Part shown: positions 1 to 6,484 of the stretch, one piece after another
How the letters are laid out: each line of letters opens with the position of its first letter
Numbering within the stretch: position 1 is the first letter of the stretch
Source of the DNA: Prevotella sp. UBA4376
GTDB taxonomy: Bacteria > Bacteroidota > Bacteroidia > Bacteroidales > Bacteroidaceae
Assembly (NCBI GenBank): GCA_002391185.1
Contig: DGRY01000185.1
Coordinates: 1 to 10,486 of the forward strand
Length of the DNA: 10,486 bases
Direction of reading: 5' to 3'
Notes under the pieces: generated by a model
Told to the model about the DNA's origin: nothing
What the model saw: only the letters and a program-made list of their open reading frames with translations
Database searches by the model: none
Made by a program: the position numbers and the translations under genes

Positions 1-429
1 TTCCCAGGATGCGTTATCGTGGTTAGTCACGACCGCTATTTCATGGACAAGGTTGTTGACCACCTCCTCGTGTTTAAAGGCGAAGGCGAAATAAAGGACT
101 TCCCTGGCAACTATTCACAATATCGTGAATGGAACAGAATGGAAACCAAGAAGGAAGCCGAAAACAAAGCCAAGGAACCAAAGAGCGAAAAGAAAAACTA
201 TCATCACGACGACCGCCGTCGTATGACATATAAGGAGAAGCAGGAGTTTGCTACACTTGAAAAGGAGATTGAAGCTCTTGAGAAAGAACAGAAAACGCTT
301 GAGGAACAACTCTGTTCTGGCACTCTATCCGTAGAGGAGCTTACCGAAAAGAGCAAGCGCCTGCCACAGATAAAGGACGAACTCGAAGAAAAGGAGTTCC
401 GCTGGCTTGAGTTGTCGGAGTTAAAATGA
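1..429 (+). CDS. ABC-F family ATPase (Uup-like), C-terminal part
   Basis: The reading frame is open from base 1, so the gene starts upstream of the window. The first visible residues include VIVVSHDRYFMDKV, the H-loop (switch) motif closing the second ATP-binding cassette of ABC-F proteins. Next come the usual FPGNYSQYREW segment and a charged linker rich in K and E. The last ~75 residues are Lys/Glu/Leu-rich and heptad-like, matching the antiparallel coiled-coil C-terminal domain of Uup-type members. ABC-F proteins are soluble, have no membrane domain, and act on ribosomes or, for Uup, have been linked to DNA branched intermediates. Which role applies here cannot be told from the tail. The Walker motifs and first cassette lie outside the window. 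The TGA stop is followed at once by a GC-rich palindromic repeat, and the next gene is convergent. Confidence 0.9.
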   Translation, partial: FPGCVIVVSHDRYFMDKVVDHLLVFKGEGEIKDFPGNYSQYREWNRMETKKEAENKAKEPKSEKKNYHHDDRRRMTYKEKQEFATLEKEIEALEKEQKTLEEQLCSGTLSVEELTEKSKRLPQIKDELEEKEFRWLELSELK

Positions 430-482
430 GAGACCTCCCCCCTGCCCTCCCCCGAGTGGGAGGGAGCCTCGCCAAAGCTCAT
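430..482 (-). repeat. GC-rich palindromic intergenic repeat, copy A
   Basis: This starts directly after the ABC-F stop codon. The core stem is ccctccc (445-451) pairing with gggaggg (458-464), with a 6-base loop. Read on the minus strand it closely matches copy D at 9214-9262: both have gcgaggctccctccc, a short loop, ggggagggc, then a G-rich tail ending in gaggt. No T-run follows the stem, so it is not a classical intrinsic terminator, though the hairpin could protect the mRNA 3' end. Confidence 0.75.
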
Positions 483-593
483 AAGCTACTTGTAAATGCC
501 ACCGTACTCCTACAATTCCATTATCGAATCACTAACCGATAGGAAGAATTTTGAACTGTGAAATTACTCATTATACATTAGTATTTACTTATT

Positions 594-650
594 CAATTAT
601 CTGTTTATTGTTTTAGCCGAGACGCGGCTAAAACAATAAACAGATAATTG
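594..650. repeat. Perfect 26-bp inverted repeat spanning the GH9 stop codon
   Basis: Bases 594-619 and 625-650 are exact reverse complements, separated by agacg (620-624). The right arm encodes GH9 residues N830 to A837. The left arm carries codons R840 to Q843, the TAA stop (605-607) and 11 bases of 3' flank. T-rich sequence sits in the 5' half and A-rich sequence in the 3' half of the GC core on either strand. That is the reverse of a rho-independent terminator, and no T-run follows outside the stem. The structure would still form a very stable hairpin in RNA from either of the convergent genes. Confidence 0.85.
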
Positions 651-3136
651 CTTGATCCTCCACCAAGAACATACTCTGTTTGTTGCCAAAGATATGGAAA
701 GGTGAGGAGTTCAGGAAGGTCTGGACGAATGAGGGCTGTTCCCGAGATTACACCTCCAGGAATATAACTCCAGTCGGCTCTATTCAAGCCATATCCTACT
801 GTTGCCGATTGCGCTCCTACTCCAGAAGCAAACGATGCCTGATTACTTCCTGGATGACACCCCAAAACAAAGTTGAGAGCATTAAAAACAGGCTCTTTCG
901 AGAACATCTCGGGATAGGCAGAAGCAAGGAAATAGTTCTCAAATCCGAAACGCTGAATATCCCAGCCTGCTCCCCATATAGAAGGCTGATAAGGCACTCC
1001 ATAAGGAGTCTTGTTTATCACTTCATTAAGCTGCTGACTATATGCCTTTAACGACTCACGATAACTATTACACCATGAACGCACATCCTTATCCTTACTC
1101 TTTGCCACAAGTCGTTCTACACGTGTAAGGAACCATGCCCAAGAACCACCCCTACGGAACATATCTTTTTGTGAAACAATAAAATCAAGATATGCTTTTT
1201 CCTTTGTGGTGAGATATAGTTCGGCAGCAGCCTGCATCTTCATTCCTACCATAAAGCCTTTGGCCTCGGTAGTAGAATACAACTCTCGAGCAATATCAAG
1301 ACAAGAAATGGCAAGACTGTCATTATATCCTCGCAACACACGTGATGTGGCAGCAAGATGAGCAGCCGTAGTCAGTTCGCGATAAGAATTGTTCTCTGTG
1401 AAAATCCAACGGTCATCAATATTTCCTTTCTTGCCATCGGTCATAGCTGCAGCATCGCCCAACATAGCATATTGACGCAAAGACGGAGCTATGATACCAC
1501 GATAGAGTCTTCCTAAAGCCTTATAACCACCAACAACACTAAGAGCCCCATGCTCTATCTGTTGCAATATATCGTTCTTGCCATCAGGTTGATGTATTTC
1601 ACAAGTCTTACTATTCTCGTCAATAGCAGTTACATCAATCTCTGGATGAAAAGTCTCGTAAGCAAGCGAGAGGATATAACATTCGCCTGCCTGCGACTCT
1701 ACTCGTAAATCGAAGTCGCCAGCATCATGCCAGCCACCAATATTTACGCCATCAACACACTCTCCTGCCTTGAAAGGAGAAATGCCAGGCGTTTGGTCAT
1801 AGCCATCAATATGATTGCCTATAGGAGCCATTCGTGCATCATCCATGTGACAACGATCGTGCCACACACGATATTTCTCGCTAACCCTCATATGGCACAT
1901 CTGAACAGGAAGGAAATATTCCACTACAGGTTGCCACACTCCCCTATCAAACACATCATCGGCAATACGGAAAACAGGCGACTTGCTTTCGCCATAACGC
2001 ACGAAATACATGCCATCACCTTTGATATTGCTGAAGTCAACAGTATAATACTTATATCTCAGGAACTCGCCCCACTCTATAGGAGTAATGTCAGCAACCT
2101 TTTCTTCACCTTTGGGAGTAAGCTTGAAAACAGAAGCCACCAGTGTAGCCTTAGAGCGTTTATCCATTTCTATAATAGCCCTCTTTGTCTGACTACAAAG
2201 ATAACCCACCTGAGAAGTCTGCACAATAGGTTTATACATCCATCCGCTAACCACATTAGGTGTTATCTTCCAACGAATGGCTCCTTTGGTCACACCTGCA
2301 GGAATATCGCTACGAAGAACAAACCAACCATTATTATGGTTCATCCGCCCATCATAGAGTTTTAACTCTGCAGAGGTAAGAGATTCTATGGTTACACGAC
2401 TCATCGGATCGTCAGGACACGATGTAAACGAACAGCCAACAGCATAAGGCTTGGCTATCACCTCATCAGCCAAAATAGGTGAATAAGCATAACCATATCC
2501 CTCACCCTTTAGGTTATTAATATCGGCAAGCGGTTTGCCTTCTGGATGGAAGTTTCCTGGTTGAGAAATAACAGACTCAGAAGAAACAACAGGACCATTA
2601 GGCTGCTGAGGATAGATTCCCGATTTTGAATCCATAAGCCAAGGCTTCCCAAATAATATTCCAGGGAAGAACTCAAGATTAAATCCCACCTTTCCAACAT
2701 ATTTCTCTGGAATAGGTTTATCAAGATCAACAGACACCACAAGACCATCTCCGTCAGCCTCAAGACGAACAGAATATCTTAGTTGCAAATCAGGATAAAT
2801 CATAGGATTAAATCCTGTGAGATGCCGTGAAGAATCAGGATAACAAAGAGTTGTTTCTATGCTATTAACATTTACTTTTCGTGATAGTTGTTTTGGAACT
2901 GCCTGCCATTGCCCAGGTGTCGGCTCAAGACGAATATCGCCATTGGCAGCTATTCGTTGTCCGTTCATAACAATACTTATTCCCCCCTGATGCCCTTCAG
3001 GATAGAAATCGCTAAATGCCATTACATCCACGCCTTCACGATTAAAATATCCAGCATCATTCAACTTGAATTGCTGGGCATAGCAGGTTGCAGAGAATAA
3101 TGTAGCGGCAAAGAATGTAATAATCTTGGTTCTCAT
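605..3136 (-). CDS. Secreted glycoside hydrolase family 9 protein (cellulase/beta-glucanase type)
   Basis: The protein has 843 residues. Residues 1-20 form a signal peptide, probably cut after CYA (20|21). Residues ~21-300 are a beta-rich region I do not recognise. Residues ~303-391 (starting IVQTSQVGYL) fit the Ig-like CelD_N domain that precedes many GH9 modules. Residues ~396-843 are the (alpha/alpha)6 catalytic domain. GGWHDAGDFD at 467-476 carries the aspartate pair D471/D474, which in GH9 activates the water. LGCHPGSNQ (758-766) matches the conserved late GH9 region. E821 in WQQTEYVLGG is the likely acid. GH9 enzymes are inverting and cut beta-1,4-glucans and related chains; the exact substrate cannot be read here. 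No SusC/SusD or other glycanase genes are visible nearby, so it looks like a lone gene. I found no clear -7 promoter motif upstream. The ATG at 3136 gives an intact signal peptide, which supports this start. Confidence 0.93.
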   Translation of the reverse strand: MRTKIITFFAATLFSATCYAQQFKLNDAGYFNREGVDVMAFSDFYPEGHQGGISIVMNGQRIAANGDIRLEPTPGQWQAVPKQLSRKVNVNSIETTLCYPDSSRHLTGFNPMIYPDLQLRYSVRLEADGDGLVVSVDLDKPIPEKYVGKVGFNLEFFPGILFGKPWLMDSKSGIYPQQPNGPVVSSESVISQPGNFHPEGKPLADINNLKGEGYGYAYSPILADEVIAKPYAVGCSFTSCPDDPMSRVTIESLTSAELKLYDGRMNHNNGWFVLRSDIPAGVTKGAIRWKITPNVVSGWMYKPIVQTSQVGYLCSQTKRAIIEMDKRSKATLVASVFKLTPKGEEKVADITPIEWGEFLRYKYYTVDFSNIKGDGMYFVRYGESKSPVFRIADDVFDRGVWQPVVEYFLPVQMCHMRVSEKYRVWHDRCHMDDARMAPIGNHIDGYDQTPGISPFKAGECVDGVNIGGWHDAGDFDLRVESQAGECYILSLAYETFHPEIDVTAIDENSKTCEIHQPDGKNDILQQIEHGALSVVGGYKALGRLYRGIIAPSLRQYAMLGDAAAMTDGKKGNIDDRWIFTENNSYRELTTAAHLAATSRVLRGYNDSLAISCLDIARELYSTTEAKGFMVGMKMQAAAELYLTTKEKAYLDFIVSQKDMFRRGGSWAWFLTRVERLVAKSKDKDVRSWCNSYRESLKAYSQQLNEVINKTPYGVPYQPSIWGAGWDIQRFGFENYFLASAYPEMFSKEPVFNALNFVLGCHPGSNQASFASGVGAQSATVGYGLNRADWSYIPGGVISGTALIRPDLPELLTFPYLWQQTEYVLGGGSSNYLFIVLAASRLKQ

Positions 3137-3557
3137 GATGTTTTTCCATTTTGTGGTTCATTATAAGCTACAGGTTTAATAGCAGGTTGTGTTGTTTGTC
3201 ATCAACGAAACAACAGTTGCGAATTTATAAAATATACCGTAACATTATTCCCCGTTTAAGAAACATTATCAATTTTTAAAACCTCCTCCATACTCACTAC
3301 AGAAAAATACAGAGCGTATATTCACTTTGCAAAACGTCAGTAAGGAAAAAGATAAATTCTATAATTATTCGAGCAAAGCTCTCATCAACTCGTCTCTAAT
3401 TCGAGATAAAAAGATGCTCTTAGGATGCGTTTAGGATAAATCTATGATTGATATAACTCAATTATTTTCATTTTAGCAAAATAGAATTTGGAAATTATTC
3501 AACCAACATATTCATTTTTTTCTATTTGTGCATTTGAATTAACTCAAACTAAAATAG
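3137..3557. other. Divergent intergenic region between GH9 and lipoprotein genes
   Basis: This gap holds the upstream regions of both divergent genes. I see no further ORF with coding character. It contains one copy of a 57-bp repeat (3353-3409) that recurs at 9470-9526. TCTATTTG at 3521-3528 resembles the Bacteroidetes -7 element (TAnnTTTG) with one mismatch and lies 29 bp before the lipoprotein ATG. No -33 TTG sits at the proper distance, so it is only a weak promoter candidate. Confidence 0.5.
3353..3409 (+). repeat. 57-bp dispersed repeat, copy 1
   Basis: This matches 9470-9526 with four visible mismatches, including an identical 35-base block (3362-3396 against 9479-9513). It contains the small palindrome GAGCAAAGCTC. 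A related module starting tattcactt lies just before it here (3319 on), but just after it in the second copy (9540 on). The repeat family therefore seems built from shuffled pieces. Confidence 0.75.
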
Positions 3558-3933
3558 ATGAGACAAATATTATTTTTTACGATTGCCGTTTTTTCCTTAC
3601 TCCTTACTTCGTGTTCAAACGATACAAGCGATTACCGCTATGCAGGACTTGAAGAGCTTGTTGTACATGCTCATAAGGAATACTATTCTTATCCAGGAAC
3701 ATCAATAAAGTCTTCTAAAAAAAGGATATGTAATTACAAGAAAAAACGGCTACCAATATCATGCTGGGACAATTGAAGGTTTTGATGATATTTATAAAGA
3801 AGGAACAGAATACCGCATTCTTGTAGCTGTATTTGACCCAAATAAACTTATGCCTGATTTTGTTGACAATCATTTTAAGTTTATAATGATACTTGAAGAA
3901 AAGCCTAATAAAGAGTATGACAACAAGAATTAG
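3558..3933 (+). pseudogene. Small lipoprotein gene with a single-base frameshift
   Basis: The first frame (3558-3776) encodes a lipoprotein signal, MRQILFFTIAVFSLLLTSC. Its lipobox is LTSC and the lipidated residue is C19, so the protein would sit in a membrane facing the periplasm or the surface. After the 7-A run at 3717-3723 this frame turns into unlikely sequence (ICNYKKKRLPISCWDN) and stops. The +1 frame is open from there to the TAG at 3931-3933 and reads convincingly as protein: GYVITRKNGYQYHAG, then IEGFDDIYKEGTEYRILV. Removing one A joins both frames into a 124-residue lipoprotein. The IEGF...G.EYRILV pattern recalls DUF4377-type domains, but this is a weak resemblance. The cause could be a real mutation, phase variation, transcript slippage or a sequencing error in the homopolymer. 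Confidence 0.72.
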
Positions 3934-4559
3934 TCGTATAATATAAACACGTCAACCAAAAACAGTCGTAAGCACTAAAACTGACAACACAAAATCAGCT
4001 AATTACACACTTCACTCTCCTACCACCATCCTTTGTACCATAGTCAAACCATAGTCGCCGAGTATGGTTTGACTATGGTTGAACTATGCTTTGACTATGC
4101 TTGAAGTATGCCACAACATATTACCGCTTGTACAATGCTTTATCTTTGAAAAATACAAGGGTAACAAGGCGGTGGCTCTAATATGACTCTACTATGAGTC
4201 TATAATGACTCTACAGTGACACTAATCGCGCAATAATCGCGAATTAGAGAATCGTTATTGAACGATTACAGAAGTGTTAGAGAACGATTAGAGGAATAAG
4301 GGAGGCAGCGCGAAGCAGGCGCACGCCAAATGACAAAGTGAGCCTCTCTCAGACGCTTCGCTATTATCTTCTTCGTCTTATGCTTGCGTTTCTTGCTGAA
4401 AAAATTCAATCTTCAAATCTCAAAGTTCAAAGTCTATATTGATATCCTTTGCACTTATTCTTCAATATTCAATATTCAATCTTCAATAGCGAAGCGCCTG
4501 TGCATCAGCAGGCGCATTGTAATCAATGCTATTGAAGATTGAAAATTGAAAATTGAAAT
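3934..4559. other. Gene-free, repeat-rich region
   Basis: I see no credible gene here. About 4037-4290 is a chain of short palindromes and degenerate direct repeats (tgactatg, atgactct, aatcg themes). About 4350-4601 is a set of nested inverted repeats. The two parts are listed separately. The region has no obvious coding signal on either strand. Confidence 0.7.
4037..4290. repeat. Array of short palindromes and degenerate direct repeats
   Basis: 4037-4053 and 4063-4079 are a perfect 17-bp inverted repeat (accatagtcaaaccata and its complement) with a 9-base loop. It is followed by decaying units of the form ttgactatgg, ttgaactatgc, tttgactatgc, ttgaagtatgcc. Then come atgactctac units, including gactc/gagtc around 4186-4200. 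Last are aatcg units, including the perfect hairpin aatcgtt-attg-aacgatt at 4250-4267. The units change gradually, unlike a CRISPR array: spacers are absent and repeats are not constant. Confidence 0.7.
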
Positions 4560-4601
4560 ATGAAGCACAGAGCGCTTTTATTATTTTTCAGCAAGAAACG
4601 C
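4350..4601. repeat. Nested inverted repeats (cruciform- or MITE-like)
   Basis: Outer arms 4386-4403 and 4584-4601 are an exact 18-bp inverted repeat. Inside them, 4461-4490 and 4528-4557 pair over 30 bp with two mismatches; these are the ttcaat-type repeats. Inside those, gcgcctg (4494-4500) pairs with caggcgc (4509-4515). In addition, 4350-4365 is the reverse complement of 4485-4500 with one mismatch, so alternative folds compete. There is no transposase and no clear target-site duplication. Confidence 0.7.
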
Positions 4602-4610
4602 CAATTGGTT

Positions 4611-4648
4611 AGCCCTTCCCTACTGGGGAGGGATGGGAGAGGCTCTGT
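4611..4648 (+). repeat. GC-rich palindromic intergenic repeat, copy B
   Basis: The core is cccttccc, a short loop, then ggggaggg, followed by atgggagaggctct. It has the same plan and orientation as copy D (9214-9262). It sits in an otherwise AT-rich stretch, downstream of the chelatase gene and beyond that gene's terminator. Confidence 0.7.
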
Positions 4649-4708
4649 TTTTCTTCTTTTTAAAATCTCAAGTAAAATAATTCGCTTGCGAAACTTTAGT
4701 AATGATAT

Positions 4709-4757
4709 AAAAAAACACTATAGTTCTATCAAAAAAAATAGAACTATAGTTTTTATA
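4709..4757 (-). terminator. Intrinsic terminator of the chelatase gene
   Basis: actatagttctat (4717-4729) and its exact complement (4738-4750) form a 13-bp stem with an 8-base loop. On the minus strand the stem is followed by g and then a run of seven T (4709-4715), the form of a rho-independent terminator for the chelatase gene ending at 4846. The plus strand also has TTTTT after the stem, so it may work both ways. Confidence 0.8.
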
Positions 4758-4845
4758 GTGAGCATATTGTATTTTTATACAAATATTTATCATCAGCAGG
4801 TTAGTCCTCCCTTAGTAAAAAAGGATTTACTTCTCCTTTACCTTT

Positions 4846-5700
4846 TTACTTTTCTCCCTGCCACTTTTCTGTTGTTTCAACAATCCAGTTTACAACCTCG
4901 TTCTCCGACTTTGGCAGAATACCGAAGTTACCGAAAACAACATTCTTATCACCAGCCTTCATCAGTCCTGTGCGCTTTGCCATATCGGCAACACTCGACA
5001 TAAGGTATATACCTTGAACCAAGACACGCTTCTTGTTTTTCTTTGCTTTGTCAAGAAGTGGAGTAACATCAGCAGCAAAGTTCTGTCCCATAGCGATAAG
5101 TTCGGTATCAATATAGTTTATCTTTGTGCTCTGCTTAATATATTCGCCTGTTCTGTCCAAAAGGATTCTCCAATAGCCTATGCGCTCAGGATCGCCATGC
5201 GCAAGGATTACAACACCTTCTTCGGCAGCATTTACCGACATTTCCTTTATGCGTTCACACATGGTTTTCTCTATTAGGTTAGAACCATAGAGAGTAGGCC
5301 CAACAACAAACTTTATATTACTCTTTACAAACTCAGCCTCTTCGTTTTTCAAATCCTCACGTACATCCGGGTCGTATTTCACACCCAACAGATTAGGAAT
5401 ATCATCCTCTGAGTGACTTGATGGAGCCATAAACAAGGGAAGAGCAAAGATAGTGTCAACACCTTCTTTTTCGCAATCTCTCACAACAGATGGTATGTTA
5501 GGTTGCGAAAACTCCATGAGTGCCACACGCTTGTAGTCGATACCTTTTATTGAGATTTCATTTAGTTTGCGCTCCAAGTCAAGAACAGGTTTGTTCCATT
5601 GTTGTGATGGAGAACCATGAGCAATTACTACGAGGGCTGTTTTAGCAGAAACATGCAGAGTACATACAGCCATAGCCAATAAAAGTGATAACTTCTTCAT
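4846..5700 (-). CDS. Exported CbiX-type sirohydrochlorin chelatase-like protein, two domains
   Basis: The protein has 284 residues. Residues 1-19 (MKKLSLLLAMAVCTLHVSA) form a signal peptide, placing it in the periplasm. Two chelatase half-domains follow. The first begins ALVVIAHGSPSQQW (H28) and includes PLFMAPSSHSEDDIP (H96). The second begins VVILAHGDPERIGYW (H168). In CbiX/SirB enzymes the AHGS histidine and the later histidine before DIP bind the metal that is put into sirohydrochlorin, on the way to cobalamin or siroheme. Those enzymes are normally cytoplasmic. The second half keeps the first histidine but has VQGIYLMSSVADMAK where the other would be expected, so it has probably lost its site. 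No cobalamin or heme genes are adjacent. Metal or tetrapyrrole handling in the periplasm is plausible, but the reaction is unknown. It has its own promoter and terminator. Confidence 0.82.
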   Translation of the reverse strand: MKKLSLLLAMAVCTLHVSAKTALVVIAHGSPSQQWNKPVLDLERKLNEISIKGIDYKRVALMEFSQPNIPSVVRDCEKEGVDTIFALPLFMAPSSHSEDDIPNLLGVKYDPDVREDLKNEEAEFVKSNIKFVVGPTLYGSNLIEKTMCERIKEMSVNAAEEGVVILAHGDPERIGYWRILLDRTGEYIKQSTKINYIDTELIAMGQNFAADVTPLLDKAKKNKKRVLVQGIYLMSSVADMAKRTGLMKAGDKNVVFGNFGILPKSENEVVNWIVETTEKWQGEK

Positions 5701-5740
5701 ATTAAATATTCAATCTATTATCTGGTTATTTTTTCGGCTG

Positions 5741-5771
5741 CAAAAGTATTACAAAATGTTAAAAACTGCAA
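5741..5771 (-). promoter_or_regulatory. Predicted promoter of the chelatase gene
   Basis: On the minus strand TACTTTTG (5748-5741) followed by C matches the Bacteroidetes -7 consensus TAnnTTTG. A TTG (5771-5769) lies 20 bp upstream, the usual spacing for the -33 element. The start codon at 5700 is about 40 bp downstream, leaving a short leader. Confidence 0.6.
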
Positions 5772-5901
5772 TACTTAAAAATAGTGAAATGTTTTTGTTG
5801 CTATATGACAACATTTTTTCTACTAATGCTATTTTGCAGGTATAGGATAGATATTGCTAATGGAACTTAAATTCGTGGATTTTGTATTAATGAATCTTAA
5901 T

Positions 5902-5941
5902 AACTAAGATAATTAGTTGTAGCGAACTAATATTTTTAGTT
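5902..5941 (+). promoter_or_regulatory. Paired palindromic operator, candidate BlaI binding sites
   Basis: Two perfect palindromes, AACTAA-N5-TTAGTT, lie at 5902-5918 and 5925-5941. They repeat with a 23-bp period, about two helical turns. The inner half-sites also form a dyad (5912-5931). They cover the predicted -33 and touch the -7 of the blaI promoter, where a repressor would block RNA polymerase. BlaI/MecI repressors bind dyad operators at their own promoters; that this motif is the operator here is inferred from position. Confidence 0.65.
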
Positions 5942-5947
5942 TATTTG
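5917..5947 (+). promoter_or_regulatory. Predicted promoter of the blaI-blaR1 operon
   Basis: TTG at 5917-5919, a 20-bp spacer, then TTTATTTGC at 5940-5948. The -7 element matches TAnnTTTG except for one base. The start would lie near 5954, giving a leader of about 130 nt that contains palindromic repeat copy C. It overlaps the paired palindromes. Confidence 0.5.
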
Positions 5948-5985
5948 CATCGGATATAGATATTGACGGCACAAGAAAAAAGAAG

Positions 5986-6022
5986 ACCCTTTCCAGCCTT
6001 CCCTCCAGAGGGAAGGGGGATA
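5986..6022 (-). repeat. GC-rich palindromic intergenic repeat, copy C
   Basis: ccttccct (5997-6004) and agggaagg (6009-6016) form a perfect 8-bp stem with loop ccag. Read on the minus strand, the flanks (ccccttccct before, ggctggaaagggtct after) follow the plan of copies A, B and D. It lies between the predicted promoter and the blaI start, so it would be part of the mRNA leader. Confidence 0.7.
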
Positions 6023-6082
6023 TTAATCTTCTTTTATCTACTTAGCAAGCGTAGATTGTGAAACTTAAAAAAATAACAAAAT

Positions 6083-6442
6083 ATGAAGAAACTAACGAAC
6101 AAGGAAAAGGAAATAATGGATTTGTTTTGGACGAATGGTCCGATGTTTGTTCGCGAACTTATTCAGTTTTTCCCAGATCCCAAGCCGCATTTTAATACGG
6201 TGTCAACTCAGGTGCGTTTCCTTGAGAATAATGGTTTCTTGGAGCACGAGAGCTTCGGTGGTAGTTTCCGCTATAAGCCTGTGATTTCTGAGCAGGAATA
6301 TGGTAAGAAATCTATTGCTGGTGTGATAAAAAACTATTTCGACAATTCGTATCTTTCTGCAGTAAGTGCCTTTGTAAAAGAAGAGAAAATCTCTGTTGAC
6401 GAACTAAAGGAACTGATAGAACAGATTGAAAATCAGAAATAG
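6083..6442 (+). CDS. blaI: BlaI/MecI/CopY family transcriptional repressor
   Basis: The protein has 119 residues, close to the family's usual size. Residues 1-70 form the winged helix: LTNKEKEIMDLFW opens the domain, HFNTVSTQVRFLENNGFL (36-53) fits the recognition helix and following strand, and FRYKPVIS ends the wing. Residues ~73-119 are the helical dimerisation part. SAFVKEEKISVDEL (95-108) aligns with the segment where staphylococcal BlaI is cut (Asn-Phe bond), suggesting A96-F97 as the equivalent place. Repressors of this family bind DNA as dimers and are inactivated when the partner metalloprotease senses its signal. The partner gene follows after 42 bp. The target here need not be a beta-lactamase, since none is visible in the window. 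Confidence 0.92.
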   Translation: MKKLTNKEKEIMDLFWTNGPMFVRELIQFFPDPKPHFNTVSTQVRFLENNGFLEHESFGGSFRYKPVISEQEYGKKSIAGVIKNYFDNSYLSAVSAFVKEEKISVDELKELIEQIENQK

Positions 6443-6484
6443 TTTATAGCTATCCTGAACTCCTTAACCATAAAACAAACTAAT

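Noticed and set aside
594..650. Ordinary rho-independent terminator for the GH9 or ABC-F gene
   Set aside because: No T-run follows the stem on either strand, and T and A tracts flank the GC core in the opposite order to a terminator.
1727..2365. 212-residue plus-strand ORF inside the GH9 gene
   Set aside because: It is the antisense shadow of a well-supported GH9 coding region, without a promoter or domain.
3714..3726. Programmed -1 ribosomal frameshift at the A-run
   Set aside because: The downstream coding frame is reached by +1 (or loss of one A), not by -1, so a standard -1 slippery site would not restore the protein.
4037..4290. Possible CRISPR array
   Set aside because: Units are 9-12 bp, change progressively and have no constant-length unique spacers; no cas genes are present.
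4560..5003. 147-residue plus-strand ORF overlapping the 3' end of the chelatase gene
   Set aside because: It reads through palindromic repeat copy B and the terminator, and then antisense through the chelatase gene. Its composition (runs of L, F, K, S) is not protein-like.
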